Notes: generated by a model from the letters alone, not told the origin. A stretch of 64,000 bases of DNA from Herbiconiux sp. VKM Ac-1786 (GCF_015350805.1 NZ_JADKSG010000001.1:62001-126000); one strand, 5' to 3'; shown: positions 28,181 through 37,521, numbered from the stretch's first letter. Made by a program: numbers and translations.

Positions 28181-29458
28181 CTACGCCGACTTCTCCTCGC
28201 GCCGCGGCTTGCGGGGCACGATGGTGGGGGCCGCGTTCTCGAGCACCGTCTCCTTGGTGACGATGACGCGGGCGACCTCGTCGGTGGAGGGCACCTCGAA
28301 CATGATCGGCCCGAGCACCTCCTCGAGGATGGCGCGGAGCCCGCGGGCACCGGTCTGCCGCAGCACGGCGAGGTCGGCGATGGACTCGAGCGCGTCGTGC
28401 TCGAACTCGAGGTCGACGCCGTCGAGCTCGAACATGCGCTGATACTGCCGGACGAGCGCGTTGCGCGGCTCGGTGAGGATCTGCATCAGCGCGGCCTGGT
28501 CGAGCGGCGTCACCGTGGTGACGACGGGCAGCCGGCCGATGAACTCGGGGATCAGCCCGAACTTGTGCAGGTCTTCGGGCAGCACCTCGCCGAACAGGTT
28601 GGCGTCGGCCTTCTTGCTGTAGAGCGGTGAGTTGAACCCGATGCCGCGCTTGCCGGCCCGCTGGGAGATGATCTCCTCGAGCCCGGCGAAGGCGCCCGCC
28701 ACGATGAACAGCACGTTCGTCGTGTCGATCTGGATGAACTCCTGGTGCGGGTGCTTGCGGCCGCCCTGCGGCGGAACGCTGGCGACCGTGCCCTCGAGGA
28801 TCTTCAGCAGCGCCTGCTGCACGCCCTCACCCGACACGTCGCGCGTGATCGAGGGGTTCTCGGCCTTGCGGGCGATCTTGTCGACCTCGTCGATGTAGAT
28901 GATGCCCGTCTCGGCCCGCTTGACGTCGTAGTCGGCGGCCTGGATGAGCTTCAGCAGGATGTTCTCGACGTCTTCACCGACGTAGCCGGCCTCGGTGAGG
29001 GCGGTGGCGTCGGCGACGGCGAACGGCACGTTGAGGCGCTTGGCGAGCGTCTGCGCCAGATAGGTCTTGCCGCAGCCGGTGGGGCCGATCAGCAGGATGT
29101 TGCTCTTGGCGATCTCGACCTCGCTGGCCTGGGCCTCGGCCGAGACGATCGTGGTGCGCGCCTTGGTGCGCTTGTAGTGGTTGTAGACGGCCACCGACAG
29201 CGCGCGCTTGGCGGCGTCTTGACCGATGACGTACTCCTCGAGGAAGGAGTAGATCTCCTTCGGCTTCGGCAGCTCGAACTCTCCGGCCGCCTCTTCGCTG
29301 GCCTCGGAGAGCCGCTCCTCGATGATCTCGTTGCAGAGCTCCACGCATTCGTCGCAGATGTAGACGCCGGGACCGGCGATGAGCTGCTGGACCTGCTTCT
29401 GGCTCTTTCCGCAGAACGAGCACTTCAGCAGGTCGGCGCTCTCCCCTATGCGTGCCAT
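28181..29458 (-). CDS. clpX: ClpX, ATPase subunit of Clp protease
   Basis: AAA+ unfoldase that feeds proteins to ClpP1P2. With ATG 29458 (GAGGAG 7 nt upstream) the protein has 425 residues. The N-terminal zinc-binding domain carries C13-x2-C16 and C35-x2-C38; Walker A is GPTGCGKT (125-132), Walker B lies in [12 protein letters not shown], the pore loop is GYVGED, and the ClpP-docking loop is RGIGFNS. A longer frame to 29530 is a poor start. It lies 129 nt downstream of the short ATPase gene, which separates it from clpP2. Confidence 0.97.
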   Translation of the reverse strand: MARIGESADLLKCSFCGKSQKQVQQLIAGPGVYICDECVELCNEIIEERLSEASEEAAGEFELPKPKEIYSFLEEYVIGQDAAKRALSVAVYNHYKRTKARTTIVSAEAQASEVEIAKSNILLIGPTGCGKTYLAQTLAKRLNVPFAVADATALTEAGYVGEDVENILLKLIQAADYDVKRAETGIIYIDEVDKIARKAENPSITRDVSGEGVQQALLKILEGTVASVPPQGGRKHPHQEFIQIDTTNVLFIVAGAFAGLEEIISQRAGKRGIGFNSPLYSKKADANLFGEVLPEDLHKFGLIPEFIGRLPVVTTVTPLDQAALMQILTEPRNALVRQYQRMFELDGVDLEFEHDALESIADLAVLRQTGARGLRAILEEVLGPIMFEVPSTDEVARVIVTKETVLENAAPTIVPRKPRREEKSA

Positions 29459-29587
29459 GCCCACTCTCCTCAAGCTGTATTCCGTCGAGCCTAACCCGAA
29501 CCCCCGACAAGCACCGACACCGACCCGCATTCGTGACCTACCCGTGCCGCCGCCCGCCCGTGCCGCCCGCCCGGGCTGGCCCGCCGC

Positions 29588-30175
29588 TCAGTCGAGCAGG
29601 TGCCGCAGGTACCGGCCCGGCGCCTGCAGGTAGTTCCGCCAGTGCGCGACGAGCTCGAGCTCCTCCCACGCGGCCTCGCGGATGCCCCACTCCCCGAACT
29701 CGAGCACCCTCGCCCCCGGAAGCGACGCCAGCACCGGCGAGTGCGTGGCGCACACGATCTGCGCCCCGGCCTTCGCCAGCTCGTCCAGTCGCCCGAGGTA
29801 GCGCAGCGTCGACTGGAACGACAGCGCCGCCTCCGGCTCGTCGAGGCAGAAGAAGCCCGGGCTGTCGATCTTGCGGTCGAGCAGCGCCAGGAACGACTCG
29901 CCGTGGCTCATCTCGTGCAGGTCGCCGTCGGGCGACCCGGGCATCCCGCCCAGATAGCTGAAGTAGCCGAGCACCGTGGACTTGCCGGTGCCGTTCTCGC
30001 CGACGAGGAAGGTCACGCCGGGGCCGAGCTCGAGGCCGTCGCGGAGGGCGGCGACGGCCGGCACCGTGAGGGGCCACGAGACGGCGACAGCCGGGGCATC
30101 CGCCGAGAGCGATGCTCTGCGGATGACCCGGCTGTCGGTGAGCCCTCCCCCGAGGGGGCGGGCCGGTGGCGTCAT
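29588..30175 (-). CDS. Short AAA/ABC-type ATPase, apparent internal deletion
   Basis: 195-residue P-loop ATPase of the stand-alone AAA_21/AAA_23-like group. Walker A GENGTGKST is near residue 60, the ABC-like signature MSHGES follows after only about 25 residues, Walker B is FFCLDEPEAALS and the H-motif is IVCATHSPVLAS. In the relatives I know the stretch between Walker A and the SHGES signature is some 60 residues longer, so this copy looks like an in-frame internal deletion, though all nucleotide-binding motifs remain. It starts 13 nt after clpP2 and is likely transcribed with the clp genes. Function unknown. Confidence 0.75.
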   Translation of the reverse strand: MTPPARPLGGGLTDSRVIRRASLSADAPAVAVSWPLTVPAVAALRDGLELGPGVTFLVGENGTGKSTVLGYFSYLGGMPGSPDGDLHEMSHGESFLALLDRKIDSPGFFCLDEPEAALSFQSTLRYLGRLDELAKAGAQIVCATHSPVLASLPGARVLEFGEWGIREAAWEELELVAHWRNYLQAPGRYLRHLLD

Positions 30176-30188
30176 GCCGTGACTGAGG

Positions 30189-30854
30189 TCAGCTGACCAG
30201 GGCCGGCACGGCCTTGCGGGAGCTCAGCACCTGGTCGATCAGACCGTACTCGAGCGCTTCGTCGGCCGAGAGGATCTTGTCGCGGTCGATGTCCTTCGAG
30301 ACCTGCTCGTGCGAGCGGTTCGAGTGGTGCGACAGCGTGCTCTCGAGCCAGGTGCGCATGCGCATGATCTCGCGGGCCTGGATCTCGATGTCGGAGGCCT
30401 GGCCGCCGCCCTGCCCGGTGGCGGGCTGGTGGATCAGGATGCGCGCGTTCGGCAGCGCGAGGCGCTTGCCGGGCGTGCCCGCCGCGAGCAGCACGGCAGC
30501 AGCCGACGCCGCCTGACCGAGGCACACGGTCTGGATCTGCGGGCGCACGTACTGCATCGTGTCGTAGATCGCCGTCATCGCGGTGAACGAGCCACCGGGA
30601 GAGTTGATGTACATCTCGATGTCGCGGTCAGGGTCCTGCGACTCGAGCACGAGCAGCTGGGCCATGACGTCGTCGGCCGAGGCGTCGTCGATCTGCACGC
30701 CGAGGAAGATGATGCGGTCCTCGAAGAGCTTCGCGTACGGGTCCTGGCGCTTGAAGCCGTAGGCCGTGCGCTCCTCGAAGCTCGGGAGGATGTAGCGGTC
30801 GCTCGGCATGGTGCCGTTGCGGTAGGCGCTCGCACCGAAAGTGGGGGTTTCCAT
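30189..30854 (-). CDS. clpP2: ClpP2 protease subunit
   Basis: Serine protease subunit, 221 residues; in Actinobacteria ClpP1 and ClpP2 form a mixed two-ring tetradecamer. Catalytic triad Ser117 (GQAASAAA), His142 (ILIHQPATG) and Asp192 (DIDRDKIL). The handle region [15 protein letters not shown] is intact. It begins 35 nt downstream of clpP1 and is followed by the short ATPase gene. The stop lies in a 12-bp palindrome GGTCAGCTGACC. Confidence 0.95.
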   Translation of the reverse strand: METPTFGASAYRNGTMPSDRYILPSFEERTAYGFKRQDPYAKLFEDRIIFLGVQIDDASADDVMAQLLVLESQDPDRDIEMYINSPGGSFTAMTAIYDTMQYVRPQIQTVCLGQAASAAAVLLAAGTPGKRLALPNARILIHQPATGQGGGQASDIEIQAREIMRMRTWLESTLSHHSNRSHEQVSKDIDRDKILSADEALEYGLIDQVLSSRKAVPALVS

Positions 30855-30889
30855 GTTCTCTTTACCTGTTCTCTGGGATGCGATTGCGA

Positions 30890-31489
30890 CTACAGGGTGG
30901 AGGGGGCGTCGATGGTGCCGCCGCCGCCCGCGACGTCGGTGGCGTACTCGCGCACGTGGTCGACGAAGCCGTACTCGAGGGCCTCCTGCGCGCTGAACCA
31001 GCGGTCGCGGTCGCCGTCCTCGTTGACCTGCTCGACGGACTTGCCCGTCTGCGCGGCGGTGATCTCGGCGAGACGCTGCTTCATGCTCAGGATGAGCTGC
31101 GCCTGCGTCTGGATGTCGGAGGCCGTTCCACCGAAGCCACCGTGCGGCTGGTGCAGCAGCACCCGCGCGTTGGGCGTGATGTAGCGCTTGCCCTTGGTGC
31201 CCGAGGTGAGCAGGAACTGGCCCATCGAGGCCGCCATTCCGATGCCCACCGTGACGATGTCGTTCGGCACGAACTTCATCGTGTCGTAGATCGCCATGCC
31301 GGCCGTGATGGAGCCACCGGGTGAGTTGATGTAGAGGAAGATGTCGCGCTTGGGGTCTTCAGCCGCGAGCAGCAGGATCTTGGCGCAGATCTCGTTCGCG
31401 TTGTCATCGCGAACCTCGGACCCGAGCCAGATGATGCGGTCCTTCAGCAGTCGGTCGAAGACAGTTGAGGGGAAAGCCTGATCGGCCAT
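30890..31489 (-). CDS. clpP1: ClpP1 protease subunit
   Basis: Partner subunit of ClpP2, 199 residues. Catalytic residues Ser88 ([10 protein letters not shown]), His113 (VLLHQPHGG) and Asp162 ([14 protein letters not shown]). The C-terminus is Gly-rich ([14 protein letters not shown]). First gene of clpP1-clpP2-ATPase-clpX. Upstream on the minus strand are a TAGATT -10 hexamer and a ClgR-like site (separate entry), consistent with ClgR activation known for clpP1P2 in corynebacteria and streptomycetes. Confidence 0.95.
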   Translation of the reverse strand: MADQAFPSTVFDRLLKDRIIWLGSEVRDDNANEICAKILLLAAEDPKRDIFLYINSPGGSITAGMAIYDTMKFVPNDIVTVGIGMAASMGQFLLTSGTKGKRYITPNARVLLHQPHGGFGGTASDIQTQAQLILSMKQRLAEITAAQTGKSVEQVNEDGDRDRWFSAQEALEYGFVDHVREYATDVAGGGGTIDAPSTL

Positions 31490-31521
31490 GTGTGTCGCTC
31501 CAATTCACTTGCAGTGGTTTG

Positions 31522-31569
31522 AATCTACTGGAGCCGGTGCACTCCGGCTCCCGTGTTCGCCGTCGGCAG
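31522..31569 (-). promoter_or_regulatory. clpP1P2 promoter region with ClgR-like box
   Basis: On the minus strand TGCCGACGGCGAAC (within 31569-31555) matches most of the published ClgR consensus (CGC-YNANR-GCG core; the right half is perfect, the left half differs at one base). TAGATT at 31527-31522 is a good -10 box; the box would sit just upstream of the -35 position, where ClgR activates. No good -35 hexamer is visible, which fits an activator-dependent promoter. Confidence 0.4.
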
Positions 31570-31607
31570 AGCCGAGCCGGGGCTCCGGATGCTCCGCGAA
31601 CGACGAA

Positions 31608-31638
31608 GGGCCCGCATCCGGTGCTCGGATGCGGGCCC
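31608..31638 (-). terminator. Terminator after tig
   Basis: Perfect 13-bp stem, arms 31608-31620 and 31626-31638 (GGGCCCGCATCCG and its complement), with a 5-nt loop. It lies 17 nt past the tig stop and before the clpP1 promoter, separating the two transcription units. Confidence 0.8.
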
Positions 31639-31654
31639 TGTCGTCAGGGTGCGA

Positions 31655-33016
31655 CTAGTGCGAGTGGCCCTCGTGGTCGTGGCCCTCGTGCTCGTCGGCG
31701 GACTCGATGCCGACCAGGTTCTCGGCGTCGGCGTCGTCGTCGGCCAGCACGGTGAACTCGGAGATGTCGACGGCCTTGCCGTTCGTGTCGACGACCTTCG
31801 CCTTCGACAGCACGATCGCGAGCGCCTTGTTGCGGGCGACCTCGGCCACCATCGCGGGGATCTGGTTCGACTCGGACAGGATCTTGACGAACTCGTTCGG
31901 TTCCATGCCGTACTGCGCGGCCGACTGGATGAGGTACTGGGTCAGCTCGTCCTGCGAGACTTTGACCTCTTCGCGGTCGACGACCGCGTCGAGCAGGATC
32001 TGCGTCTTGAAGGTGCTCTCGCTCGAGGCCGTGACCTCGGCGCGGTGCTCCTCGTCCTCCAGGCGGTTCTCGCTCTCGAGGTGACGGTGCACCTCGTCCT
32101 CGATCAGCGCCGGGGGAACCGGGATCTCGACCTTCTCGAGCAGGCTCTCGACGATCTTGGTGCGGGCCTCGGAGGCCTGACCGAACGCCTTCTGCTTCTC
32201 GACCTGCTCCTTGAGCGAGTTCTTCAGCTCGTCGAGGGTGTCGAACTCGCTGGCGATCTGCGCGAAGTCGTCGTCGGCCTCGGGCAGCTCGCGCTCCTTG
32301 ACGGAGTTGAGCGTGACCGTGACGAGGGCGTCGCGGCCGGCGTGCTCGCCGCCGAGCAGCGGGGCCTCGAAGGTGGTGGTCTCACCGGCGGTGAGTGTGT
32401 CGAGCGCCTCGTCGATGCCCTCGAGCAGCTCGCCCGAACCGATCTCGTAGGAGATGCCCGAGGCGGTGTCGACCTCGACGTCGTCGACCATGGCGACGAG
32501 GTCGAGCTGGGCGAAGTCGCCCGTCTTGGCGGGGCGGTCGACGGTGACCAGGGTGCCGAAGCGGCTGCGCAGGCGCTCGAGCTCCTCGTCGACGTCGCTG
32601 TCTTCGACGACGGCGGGCTCGACGGTGACCTCGAAGCCCTCGTAGTCGGGCAGCTCGATCTCGGGGCGCACGTCGACCTCGATGGCGAGCTCGAGGTCAC
32701 CCGAGAAGTCCTCGGCCTTGGGCCACTCGACGATGTCGGCCTGCGGGCGGCCGAGCGGGCGCAGCTCGTTCTCGGTGACGGCGTCGCGGTAGAAGCGGTC
32801 GAGGCCCTCGTTGACGGCGTGCTCGAGCACCGCGGCCTTGCCGACGCGCTGGTTGATGATGGGCGGCGGCACCTTGCCCTTGCGGAAGCCGGGGATGTTG
32901 ACCTGCTCGGCGATGTGGCTGTAGGCGTGATCGATGCTGGGCTTCAGCTCGTCGGGGGTGACGAAGATGGCGATCTTCACACGCGTGGGGCTGAGCTTTT
33001 CGACCGTGGTCTTCAC
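31655..33016 (-). CDS. tig: Trigger factor, ribosome-associated chaperone and prolyl isomerase
   Basis: 453-residue chaperone acting at the ribosome exit tunnel. The N-terminal ribosome-binding domain contains [12 protein letters not shown]; the middle FKBP-type prolyl isomerase domain starts near residue 155 ([19 protein letters not shown]), and a long helical C-terminal domain follows. The tail ends in a His/Asp/Glu-rich stretch ([13 protein letters not shown]) that could bind nickel, zinc or cobalt. It is a separate unit upstream of clpP1. Normal length and start. Confidence 0.96.
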   Translation of the reverse strand: MKTTVEKLSPTRVKIAIFVTPDELKPSIDHAYSHIAEQVNIPGFRKGKVPPPIINQRVGKAAVLEHAVNEGLDRFYRDAVTENELRPLGRPQADIVEWPKAEDFSGDLELAIEVDVRPEIELPDYEGFEVTVEPAVVEDSDVDEELERLRSRFGTLVTVDRPAKTGDFAQLDLVAMVDDVEVDTASGISYEIGSGELLEGIDEALDTLTAGETTTFEAPLLGGEHAGRDALVTVTLNSVKERELPEADDDFAQIASEFDTLDELKNSLKEQVEKQKAFGQASEARTKIVESLLEKVEIPVPPALIEDEVHRHLESENRLEDEEHRAEVTASSESTFKTQILLDAVVDREEVKVSQDELTQYLIQSAAQYGMEPNEFVKILSESNQIPAMVAEVARNKALAIVLSKAKVVDTNGKAVDISEFTVLADDDADAENLVGIESADEHEGHDHEGHSH

Positions 33017-33058
33017 GTTGAGTGTCTCCTGTGGTTGATTCGAGGTTCGTACGTCGTG

Positions 33059-33133
33059 TCGGGGCGACAGGATTCGAACCTGCGACCTCCCGCTCCCAAA
33101 GCGGGCGCTCTAGCCAAGCTGAGCTACGCCCCG
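33059..33133 (-). tRNA. tRNA-Pro (anticodon TGG)
   Basis: Complete cloverleaf on the minus strand: acceptor CGGGGCG/CGCCCCG, D-arm GCTCAGCTTGGCTAGAGC, anticodon arm with loop TTTGGGA (anticodon TGG, reads CCA-type proline codons), T-arm GCAGGTTCGAATCCTGT and discriminator A. CCA is not encoded. It lies just upstream of tig. Confidence 0.95.
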
Positions 33134-33238
33134 GCGGCGAAATGGCCTCGGCAAGTCTAGTGCACCCCCCGGTGCCGGTCACACAGCCCGTTCGAAGCTG
33201 TACTACGATGTGTCGGGTGCCGGGCGTGAGCCCTGCTC

Positions 33239-33312
33239 GGGGATGTAGCTCAATGGTAGAGCCTCAGTCTTCCAAACTGATTACGCGGGTTCGATTCCCG
33301 TCATCCCCTCCA
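33239..33312 (+). tRNA. tRNA-Gly (anticodon TCC)
   Basis: Cloverleaf with acceptor GGGGATG/CATCCCC, D-arm GCTCAATGGTAGAGC, anticodon loop CTTCCAA (anticodon TCC, glycine GGA/GGG) and T-arm CGGGTTCGATTCCCG. Discriminator T followed by an encoded CCA at 33310-33312. Confidence 0.95.
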
Positions 33313-33402
33313 CGCGGTGGCGCTTGCCCATCCCCCTTACTTCTACTACCGTCGTGCAGAATGCCGCACGATCCGACCCGGGCGGCCGAGGAAGGCCATG
33401 CC

Positions 33403-33813
33403 ATGACCGCGACTGACGAGCCGCGCATCCACTCCAGCTCCGCGGACTCCCGCCGCGCCCGACGCCGTGTCGAGGAGGTGAGCTTCGACGAGCTGATCGC
33501 CGACGACCTGAGGGCCCGCGAGGCGCTGTCCGCCGAATCCCCCGCCGAGGCGGCACCCAAGGCCGCGCGCACCCACGCGAACGCGGCGCCGGCGCCTTCG
33601 CCGGTGCAGGCTCCCGCTCCGGCGAAGCCCACGGCGAAGGCGAAGGCCGAGCGTGCCGAGGCCCACCACCCCAAGGGCCGCTTCTACCGCCCCGAGCTCT
33701 ACAGCACGACCCAGCGCATCACCGGCAGCGTCGTGGTGAAGGTCACCGTCGTCGTGCTGCTGCTGGCCGGCACCGCCGCCCTGGTCTACCTGGCGCTCGA
33801 CCGCTTCAGCTGA
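33403..33813 (+). CDS. Small single-pass membrane protein, unknown function
   Basis: 136-residue protein with a charged N-terminal half (RRARRRVEEVSFDELIADDL), an Ala/Pro/Lys-rich linker (about 50-85) and one C-terminal transmembrane helix (about 110-132, VVKVTVVVLLLAGTAALVYL). I chose ATG 33403 because GAGGAAGG lies 7 nt upstream; ATG 33361 is an alternative adding 14 residues. No family recognised. It follows tRNA-Gly and precedes the LLM-type oxidoreductase on the same strand. Confidence 0.7.
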   Translation: MTATDEPRIHSSSADSRRARRRVEEVSFDELIADDLRAREALSAESPAEAAPKAARTHANAAPAPSPVQAPAPAKPTAKAKAERAEAHHPKGRFYRPELYSTTQRITGSVVVKVTVVVLLLAGTAALVYLALDRFS

Positions 33814-33854
33814 TCCGTGCCCGCCCGTCACCAGGCGGGCGTAGTCTCCCAGCC

Positions 33855-34715
33855 ATGGAGATCGGACTGCACCTCGCGAATCTGACGTTCGAGGGCGGCA
33901 CCCCCGCGCTCGCCCCCACCCTGGCGCGCGTCGCCCGGGAGGCCGAGGCCGCCGGGGTGGCCCGCCTCACGGTGATGGACCACCTCTGGCAGATCCGCGG
34001 CGTCGGCCCCGCCGAGAACGCGATGCTCGAGGCGTACACGACGCTGGGGTTTTTGGCCGCTCACACCGAGCGGATGCTCCTGCACTGCCTCGTGACCGGC
34101 GTGACCTATCGCGCGCCCGGCCTCCTCGCCAAGCAGATCGCGACCCTCGACGTGCTGAGCGGCGGTCGTGCCGGGCTCGGCATCGGCGCCGCCTGGAACG
34201 AGGAGGAGGCCACGGGCCTCGGCCTCGAGTTCCCCCCGATGAAGGAGCGCTTCGAGCGGCTGGAGGAGGCGATCCGCATCTGCCTGCAGATGTGGAGCGA
34301 CGACGACGGGCCCTTCGAGGGCGCGCACTACCGGCTCGGCCGCACGCTGAGCGAGCCCGCCCCGCTCAGCCGGCCGCATCCGTACCTGATGATCGGCGGC
34401 TCGGGCGAGCGCAAGACGCTGCGCCTCGTGGCGCAGTACGCCGACGCCTGCAACATCTTCGGCGGCCCCGACGCGGGCCGGAAGCTCGAGGTGCTCCGCG
34501 GCCACTGCGACGACGTCGGCCGCGACTACGACGAGATCGAGAAGACGACGATCGGCGGTCTCGCCGCCGGCACATCGGCCGACGAGCTGCTCGCGAGTCT
34601 CAGCGGCGCGAGGGAGCAGGGCTTCACGGTGATGTACCTGATGCCGGAGGGGCCGCGGCCGCTCGAGGCCGTCGAGCTGCTGGCGTCGCTCCGCGAGGAG
34701 ATCGCCGCGATCTGA
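33855..34715 (+). CDS. LLM-class (luciferase-like) F420/FMN-dependent oxidoreductase
   Basis: 286-residue TIM-barrel oxidoreductase of the luciferase-like monooxygenase superfamily. Typical segments: MEIGLHLANLTFEGG at the N-terminus, AAGVARLTVMDHLWQI, the LAKQIATLDVLSGGRAGLGI signature with GAAWNEEEATGLG, and a late PHPYLMIGGSGERKTLRLVA. The TIGR03560-like pattern suggests coenzyme F420 as cofactor, which Microbacteriaceae make, but the cofactor is not proved. Substrate unknown. Stands alone between two short spacers. Confidence 0.88.
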   Translation: MEIGLHLANLTFEGGTPALAPTLARVAREAEAAGVARLTVMDHLWQIRGVGPAENAMLEAYTTLGFLAAHTERMLLHCLVTGVTYRAPGLLAKQIATLDVLSGGRAGLGIGAAWNEEEATGLGLEFPPMKERFERLEEAIRICLQMWSDDDGPFEGAHYRLGRTLSEPAPLSRPHPYLMIGGSGERKTLRLVAQYADACNIFGGPDAGRKLEVLRGHCDDVGRDYDEIEKTTIGGLAAGTSADELLASLSGAREQGFTVMYLMPEGPRPLEAVELLASLREEIAAI

Positions 34716-34745
34716 GTCGGCGGCCGCGCGCCGGGGCGCGAGGGA

Positions 34746-35645
34746 TCAGCGGGAGAAGCGCGCCGGCAGGTACGCCGCCGCGGGGGTGACCACGTAGACG
34801 ACGTCGTCGGCATCCGCCACCGAGTAGGCCTCGACGTAGCTGGCGGTCGCGCCCGGCGCGACGGTCGCCGCCGGCGGCAGCCCCGTCATGCCGTTCGACG
34901 GGTCGACGATCGGGTTGCCGCTCGCACCGGCCGACACCACCGAGGTGACGGTGCCCGGCACGAAGTCGCTCGCGCTGCCGTTGTAGACCGTGACGGTCAC
35001 CGCGATGTTCGCGGGCTGGCCGGCGCCCGAGGCCTGGGGCGAGGGGCTGAACGACTCGGGCGACGAGACCGAGATCTGCAGTCCGTCGTCGTAGGTCACG
35101 GTCTGGTCGTAGAGCGCCGGCACGACCTCGGTTCCGGATGCGGCCGGGCCGCCGCCGTCGGCCGCCTGGCCGCCGAAGAACGTTCCCGAGGTGGCCGCGC
35201 CGATCATCCCGACGGCGAACACGACGCCGAGCACGACGACCACCACGAAGGCGATGCCCGCGAGAAGGAGACCCGGCACGAGCAACGGGTTGCGCGGCGA
35301 GCGCGCCTGGCCGTGCGCGGTGCCGGCCGGTCGCGCCGGAGCCGGCGCCGGGCGCCGCACGGGCGCCGCGGGACGGGGCGACGTCGTGGGGGCCGTGCCG
35401 GGCAGCGGGTTGCCCGGCCGCTTGAGCTCCCACCGGTTGGGCTCGACCGGAGGCGCTGCGGGAGCCGCCGCGGGACCGGCCGCCTGAGCCGGAGCCGGCA
35501 CCGGAACGGGCGCAGCCGCCTTCACGGGCGCGGCCACGGGCGCAGGCACGGGCACGGGCGCAGGCGGCGTCGCGCCGTCGTCGTCGCGCCCGCCGAACGA
35601 CGGCGGGAGGGGCGGCAGAGGCGGCAGCGGCGGGGTCGACGTCAT
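34746..35645 (-). CDS. Membrane-anchored protein with Pro/Ala-rich N-terminus and DUF4352-like C-terminus
   Basis: 299 residues. The first 125 are dominated by Pro and Ala (PLPPLPPLPPSFGG, many VPVP/APAP units), a transmembrane helix follows (about 128-153, LLLAGIAFVVVVVLGVVFAV), then an extracellular beta-rich domain with VTVYNGSASDFVPGTVTSVV and GATASYVEAYSV, a pattern like the DUF4352 immunoglobulin-type fold. Cytoplasmic Pro-rich plus exported beta domain is common for actinobacterial envelope proteins of unknown role. No catalytic motif seen. Confidence 0.72.
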   Translation of the reverse strand: MTSTPPLPPLPPLPPSFGGRDDDGATPPAPVPVPAPVAAPVKAAAPVPVPAPAQAAGPAAAPAAPPVEPNRWELKRPGNPLPGTAPTTSPRPAAPVRRPAPAPARPAGTAHGQARSPRNPLLVPGLLLAGIAFVVVVVLGVVFAVGMIGAATSGTFFGGQAADGGGPAASGTEVVPALYDQTVTYDDGLQISVSSPESFSPSPQASGAGQPANIAVTVTVYNGSASDFVPGTVTSVVSAGASGNPIVDPSNGMTGLPPAATVAPGATASYVEAYSVADADDVVYVVTPAAAYLPARFSR

Positions 35646-35714
35646 CCCTCTCAGTCTGGCATCCGCAGCGCCCGGGGCCCTGCCGTTCGCGGGCGGGCCG
35701 CGTAGTCTGACGAC

Positions 35715-36074
35715 ATGTCACCCCAGCCGCTCTTCGTCGCGGCGATGACGAGCTACGCGGTCAACTGCGCACTCGGCGCGTCGGTCGCCGCCGGTGTCGT
35801 CGACACCCGCCGCGTCCGCTGGGTGCACCACGCGCTGTACATCGCGACCTGCACCCTCGCCGGCGCCGCGGCCGCCTCCGCGGTGCTGCCCGCGCTCCGC
35901 CCCGCCGGCCCCGCCGCCGCGGCCGCGGCCCGCCGCGCGGCCCTCGCCCTGGCCCCCGCGGCCGTGCCCCTCGTCGTCATCCCCCGCGTGAGCGCGCGCA
36001 CCGCGCGCCATCCGCTCGTCGCCCTCACCGCCGCCCCGTTCCTCGTGGCCGGCCTGATGCTGTCCAGGAGGTAG
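35715..36074 (+). CDS. Small Ala-rich membrane protein, unknown function
   Basis: 119-residue protein with three to four hydrophobic segments (about 5-28, 38-60, 70-90, 97-115) and Arg-rich turns. No family recognised. It ends 7 nt before the nitroreductase gene, so the two are probably cotranscribed. Confidence 0.65.
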   Translation: MSPQPLFVAAMTSYAVNCALGASVAAGVVDTRRVRWVHHALYIATCTLAGAAAASAVLPALRPAGPAAAAAARRAALALAPAAVPLVVIPRVSARTARHPLVALTAAPFLVAGLMLSRR

Positions 36075-36081
36075 CAGTCCC

Positions 36082-36888
36082 GTGGAGTTCCTCGACGTCG
36101 TGCGCCGTCGCAAGACGACCAACGGCCCGTTCCGGCCCGACCCGGTGAGCCGGGAGCACCAGCGGCTCCTGATGGAGGTCGCGGGCCGCGCCCCGTCCCA
36201 GCTGAACAGCCAGCCCTGGCGCTTCGTCATCGTCGAGGAGCGCGACACGATCGAGAAGATCGCCCGCATCAGCGGTGACAGCATGACCGAGGCGATGTCG
36301 AACGGCACCTTCTTCGAGCGCTACAAGCCCTACTTCCGGTTCAGCGCCGAGGAGATGGCCGAGAAGCGCAGCGGCATGCTCTTCGACAAGCTGCCGGCCG
36401 TGCTGCGCCCCTTCACCAAGCAGGTCTTCACCCCTCGCGGCCAGAAGCTGATGAACGGCCTGCGCGTGCCGCAGACCCTCGGCGAGGAGAACCGCAAGCT
36501 CGTCGCAGGATCGCCCCTGCTGCTCGGTGTGATGCTCGACCGCTCCGAGTACCGGCCGGGCGAGCTGAGCTCGTTCTACTCGGTCTTCAGCATGGGCGCG
36601 GCCATGGAGAACGTCTGGCTGAGCACGGTGGAGCTCGGCATGGGCATCCAGTTCGTGTCGTTCCCGATGGAGGTGCCCGGCAAGTGGGCCGAGATCGAGT
36701 CGCTGCTCGAGGTGCCCGACGAGCTCGAGCTGATGGCGGTCTACCGGCTGGGCTACCTGCCCGCCGATCAGGTGCGCCCGGCCATCGACTGGTCCAGCCA
36801 CGAGCGCAAGAAGCCGTCGCAGTACGTCTTTCGCGGCACCTGCGCCTCCCCCGAAACGGGGTGGGACGAGACTCCCCCCGTGCCCTAG
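36082..36888 (+). CDS. Nitroreductase-family flavoprotein
   Basis: 268-residue FMN-dependent oxidoreductase. The N-terminus [16 protein letters not shown] with the basic FMN-phosphate cluster, then [18 protein letters not shown] (the S/N-x-Q-PW-x-F motif), and a late [20 protein letters not shown] and [12 protein letters not shown]. It is longer than minimal nitroreductases because of a roughly 60-residue helical insertion (about 80-140). GTG start with AGGAGG 10 nt upstream. Substrate unknown. Confidence 0.88.
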   Translation: MEFLDVVRRRKTTNGPFRPDPVSREHQRLLMEVAGRAPSQLNSQPWRFVIVEERDTIEKIARISGDSMTEAMSNGTFFERYKPYFRFSAEEMAEKRSGMLFDKLPAVLRPFTKQVFTPRGQKLMNGLRVPQTLGEENRKLVAGSPLLLGVMLDRSEYRPGELSSFYSVFSMGAAMENVWLSTVELGMGIQFVSFPMEVPGKWAEIESLLEVPDELELMAVYRLGYLPADQVRPAIDWSSHERKKPSQYVFRGTCASPETGWDETPPVP

Positions 36889-36948
36889 GGTCGGTGCTGG
36901 GGGCAGTGCGACGGATGCTCGTTCCCGTCGACCCCGAAAGGCTCCCCC

Positions 36949-37422
36949 ATGGCAGACCGCACCCTCTCCGGCCCCGAGTTCACCGGCGAACGCCCCCTCG
37001 AGGCCTCCCCCTGGGAGATCAAGCTCTCGTTCGGCCTCTGGCTCGCCGAGGCGATCCTCGCCCTGATCGGCGGTGTGCTGGTGCTGTTCGCGGGCGTCGC
37101 GGTCGCCCTCGTGGTCGGCACCGACGGCGTCGACGCGCCCATCACGGTGGCCCTGCTGGTCATCGCGGGCATCGCGATCATGGCGCTCGCCGTGTTCCGC
37201 ATCGTCTGCGCCGCGAAGCTGCTGCGCGGCAAGCCGTGGGCGCGCAACGCGCTCACCATCCTCGGCGTGCTCGCGCTCGCAGGCATCACCCTGGAGTTCC
37301 AGGGCAACGCCGGCGTCGCGATCGCGCACGCACTGGTCACCGTGGTCGCCATCGTGACGATGTACCTGCCGAACTCCAACGCGTACATCCGCGCGCCTTT
37401 CCCCACGTCAGCGGCCGTTTAG
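36949..37422 (+). CDS. Small four-helix membrane protein, unknown function
   Basis: 157-residue protein with a soluble N-terminal stretch and four predicted transmembrane helices (about 28-55, 63-85, 92-112, 118-138). The pattern resembles DUF-type actinobacterial membrane proteins, without a motif that gives function. Its last codons touch the first DtxR-like box of dps. Confidence 0.7.
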   Translation: MADRTLSGPEFTGERPLEASPWEIKLSFGLWLAEAILALIGGVLVLFAGVAVALVVGTDGVDAPITVALLVIAGIAIMALAVFRIVCAAKLLRGKPWARNALTILGVLALAGITLEFQGNAGVAIAHALVTVVAIVTMYLPNSNAYIRAPFPTSAAV

Positions 37423-37424
37423 CA

Positions 37425-37459
37425 AGGGTCGCCTCACCTTCGTGAGCGTTGCCTCAGCT
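37425..37459 (+). promoter_or_regulatory. Tandem DtxR/IdeR-like boxes upstream of dps, 20 bp apart
   Basis: Box 1 AGGGTCGCCTCACCT (37425-37439) matches 12 of 15 positions of the DtxR-type core AGGTTAGCCTAACCT; box 2 AGCGTTGCCTCAGCT (37445-37459) matches 10 of 15. The boxes repeat with exactly 20-bp period, so two dimers would bind the same DNA face. They lie immediately upstream of a candidate -35. In M. tuberculosis tandem IdeR boxes upstream of bfrB activate the iron-storage gene; the same logic fits here. Confidence 0.5.
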
Positions 37460-37462
37460 TGC

Positions 37463-37490
37463 TTGCGGAACATTTCCTGCTGAGTACCGT
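37463..37490 (+). promoter_or_regulatory. Candidate dps promoter
   Basis: TTGCGG (37463-37468) and TACCGT (37485-37490) with a 16-nt spacer, about 30 nt before the dps start codon. Placed just downstream of the tandem DtxR-like boxes. Confidence 0.4.
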
Positions 37491-37521
37491 TGAGTCACAG
37501 GGATCGGAAGGACACCTCATC

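Noticed and set aside
30187-30198. 12-bp palindrome GGTCAGCTGACC at the clpP2 stop codon
   Set aside because: It lies within coding sequence end with no promoter nearby; a chance palindrome or short stem is enough to explain it.
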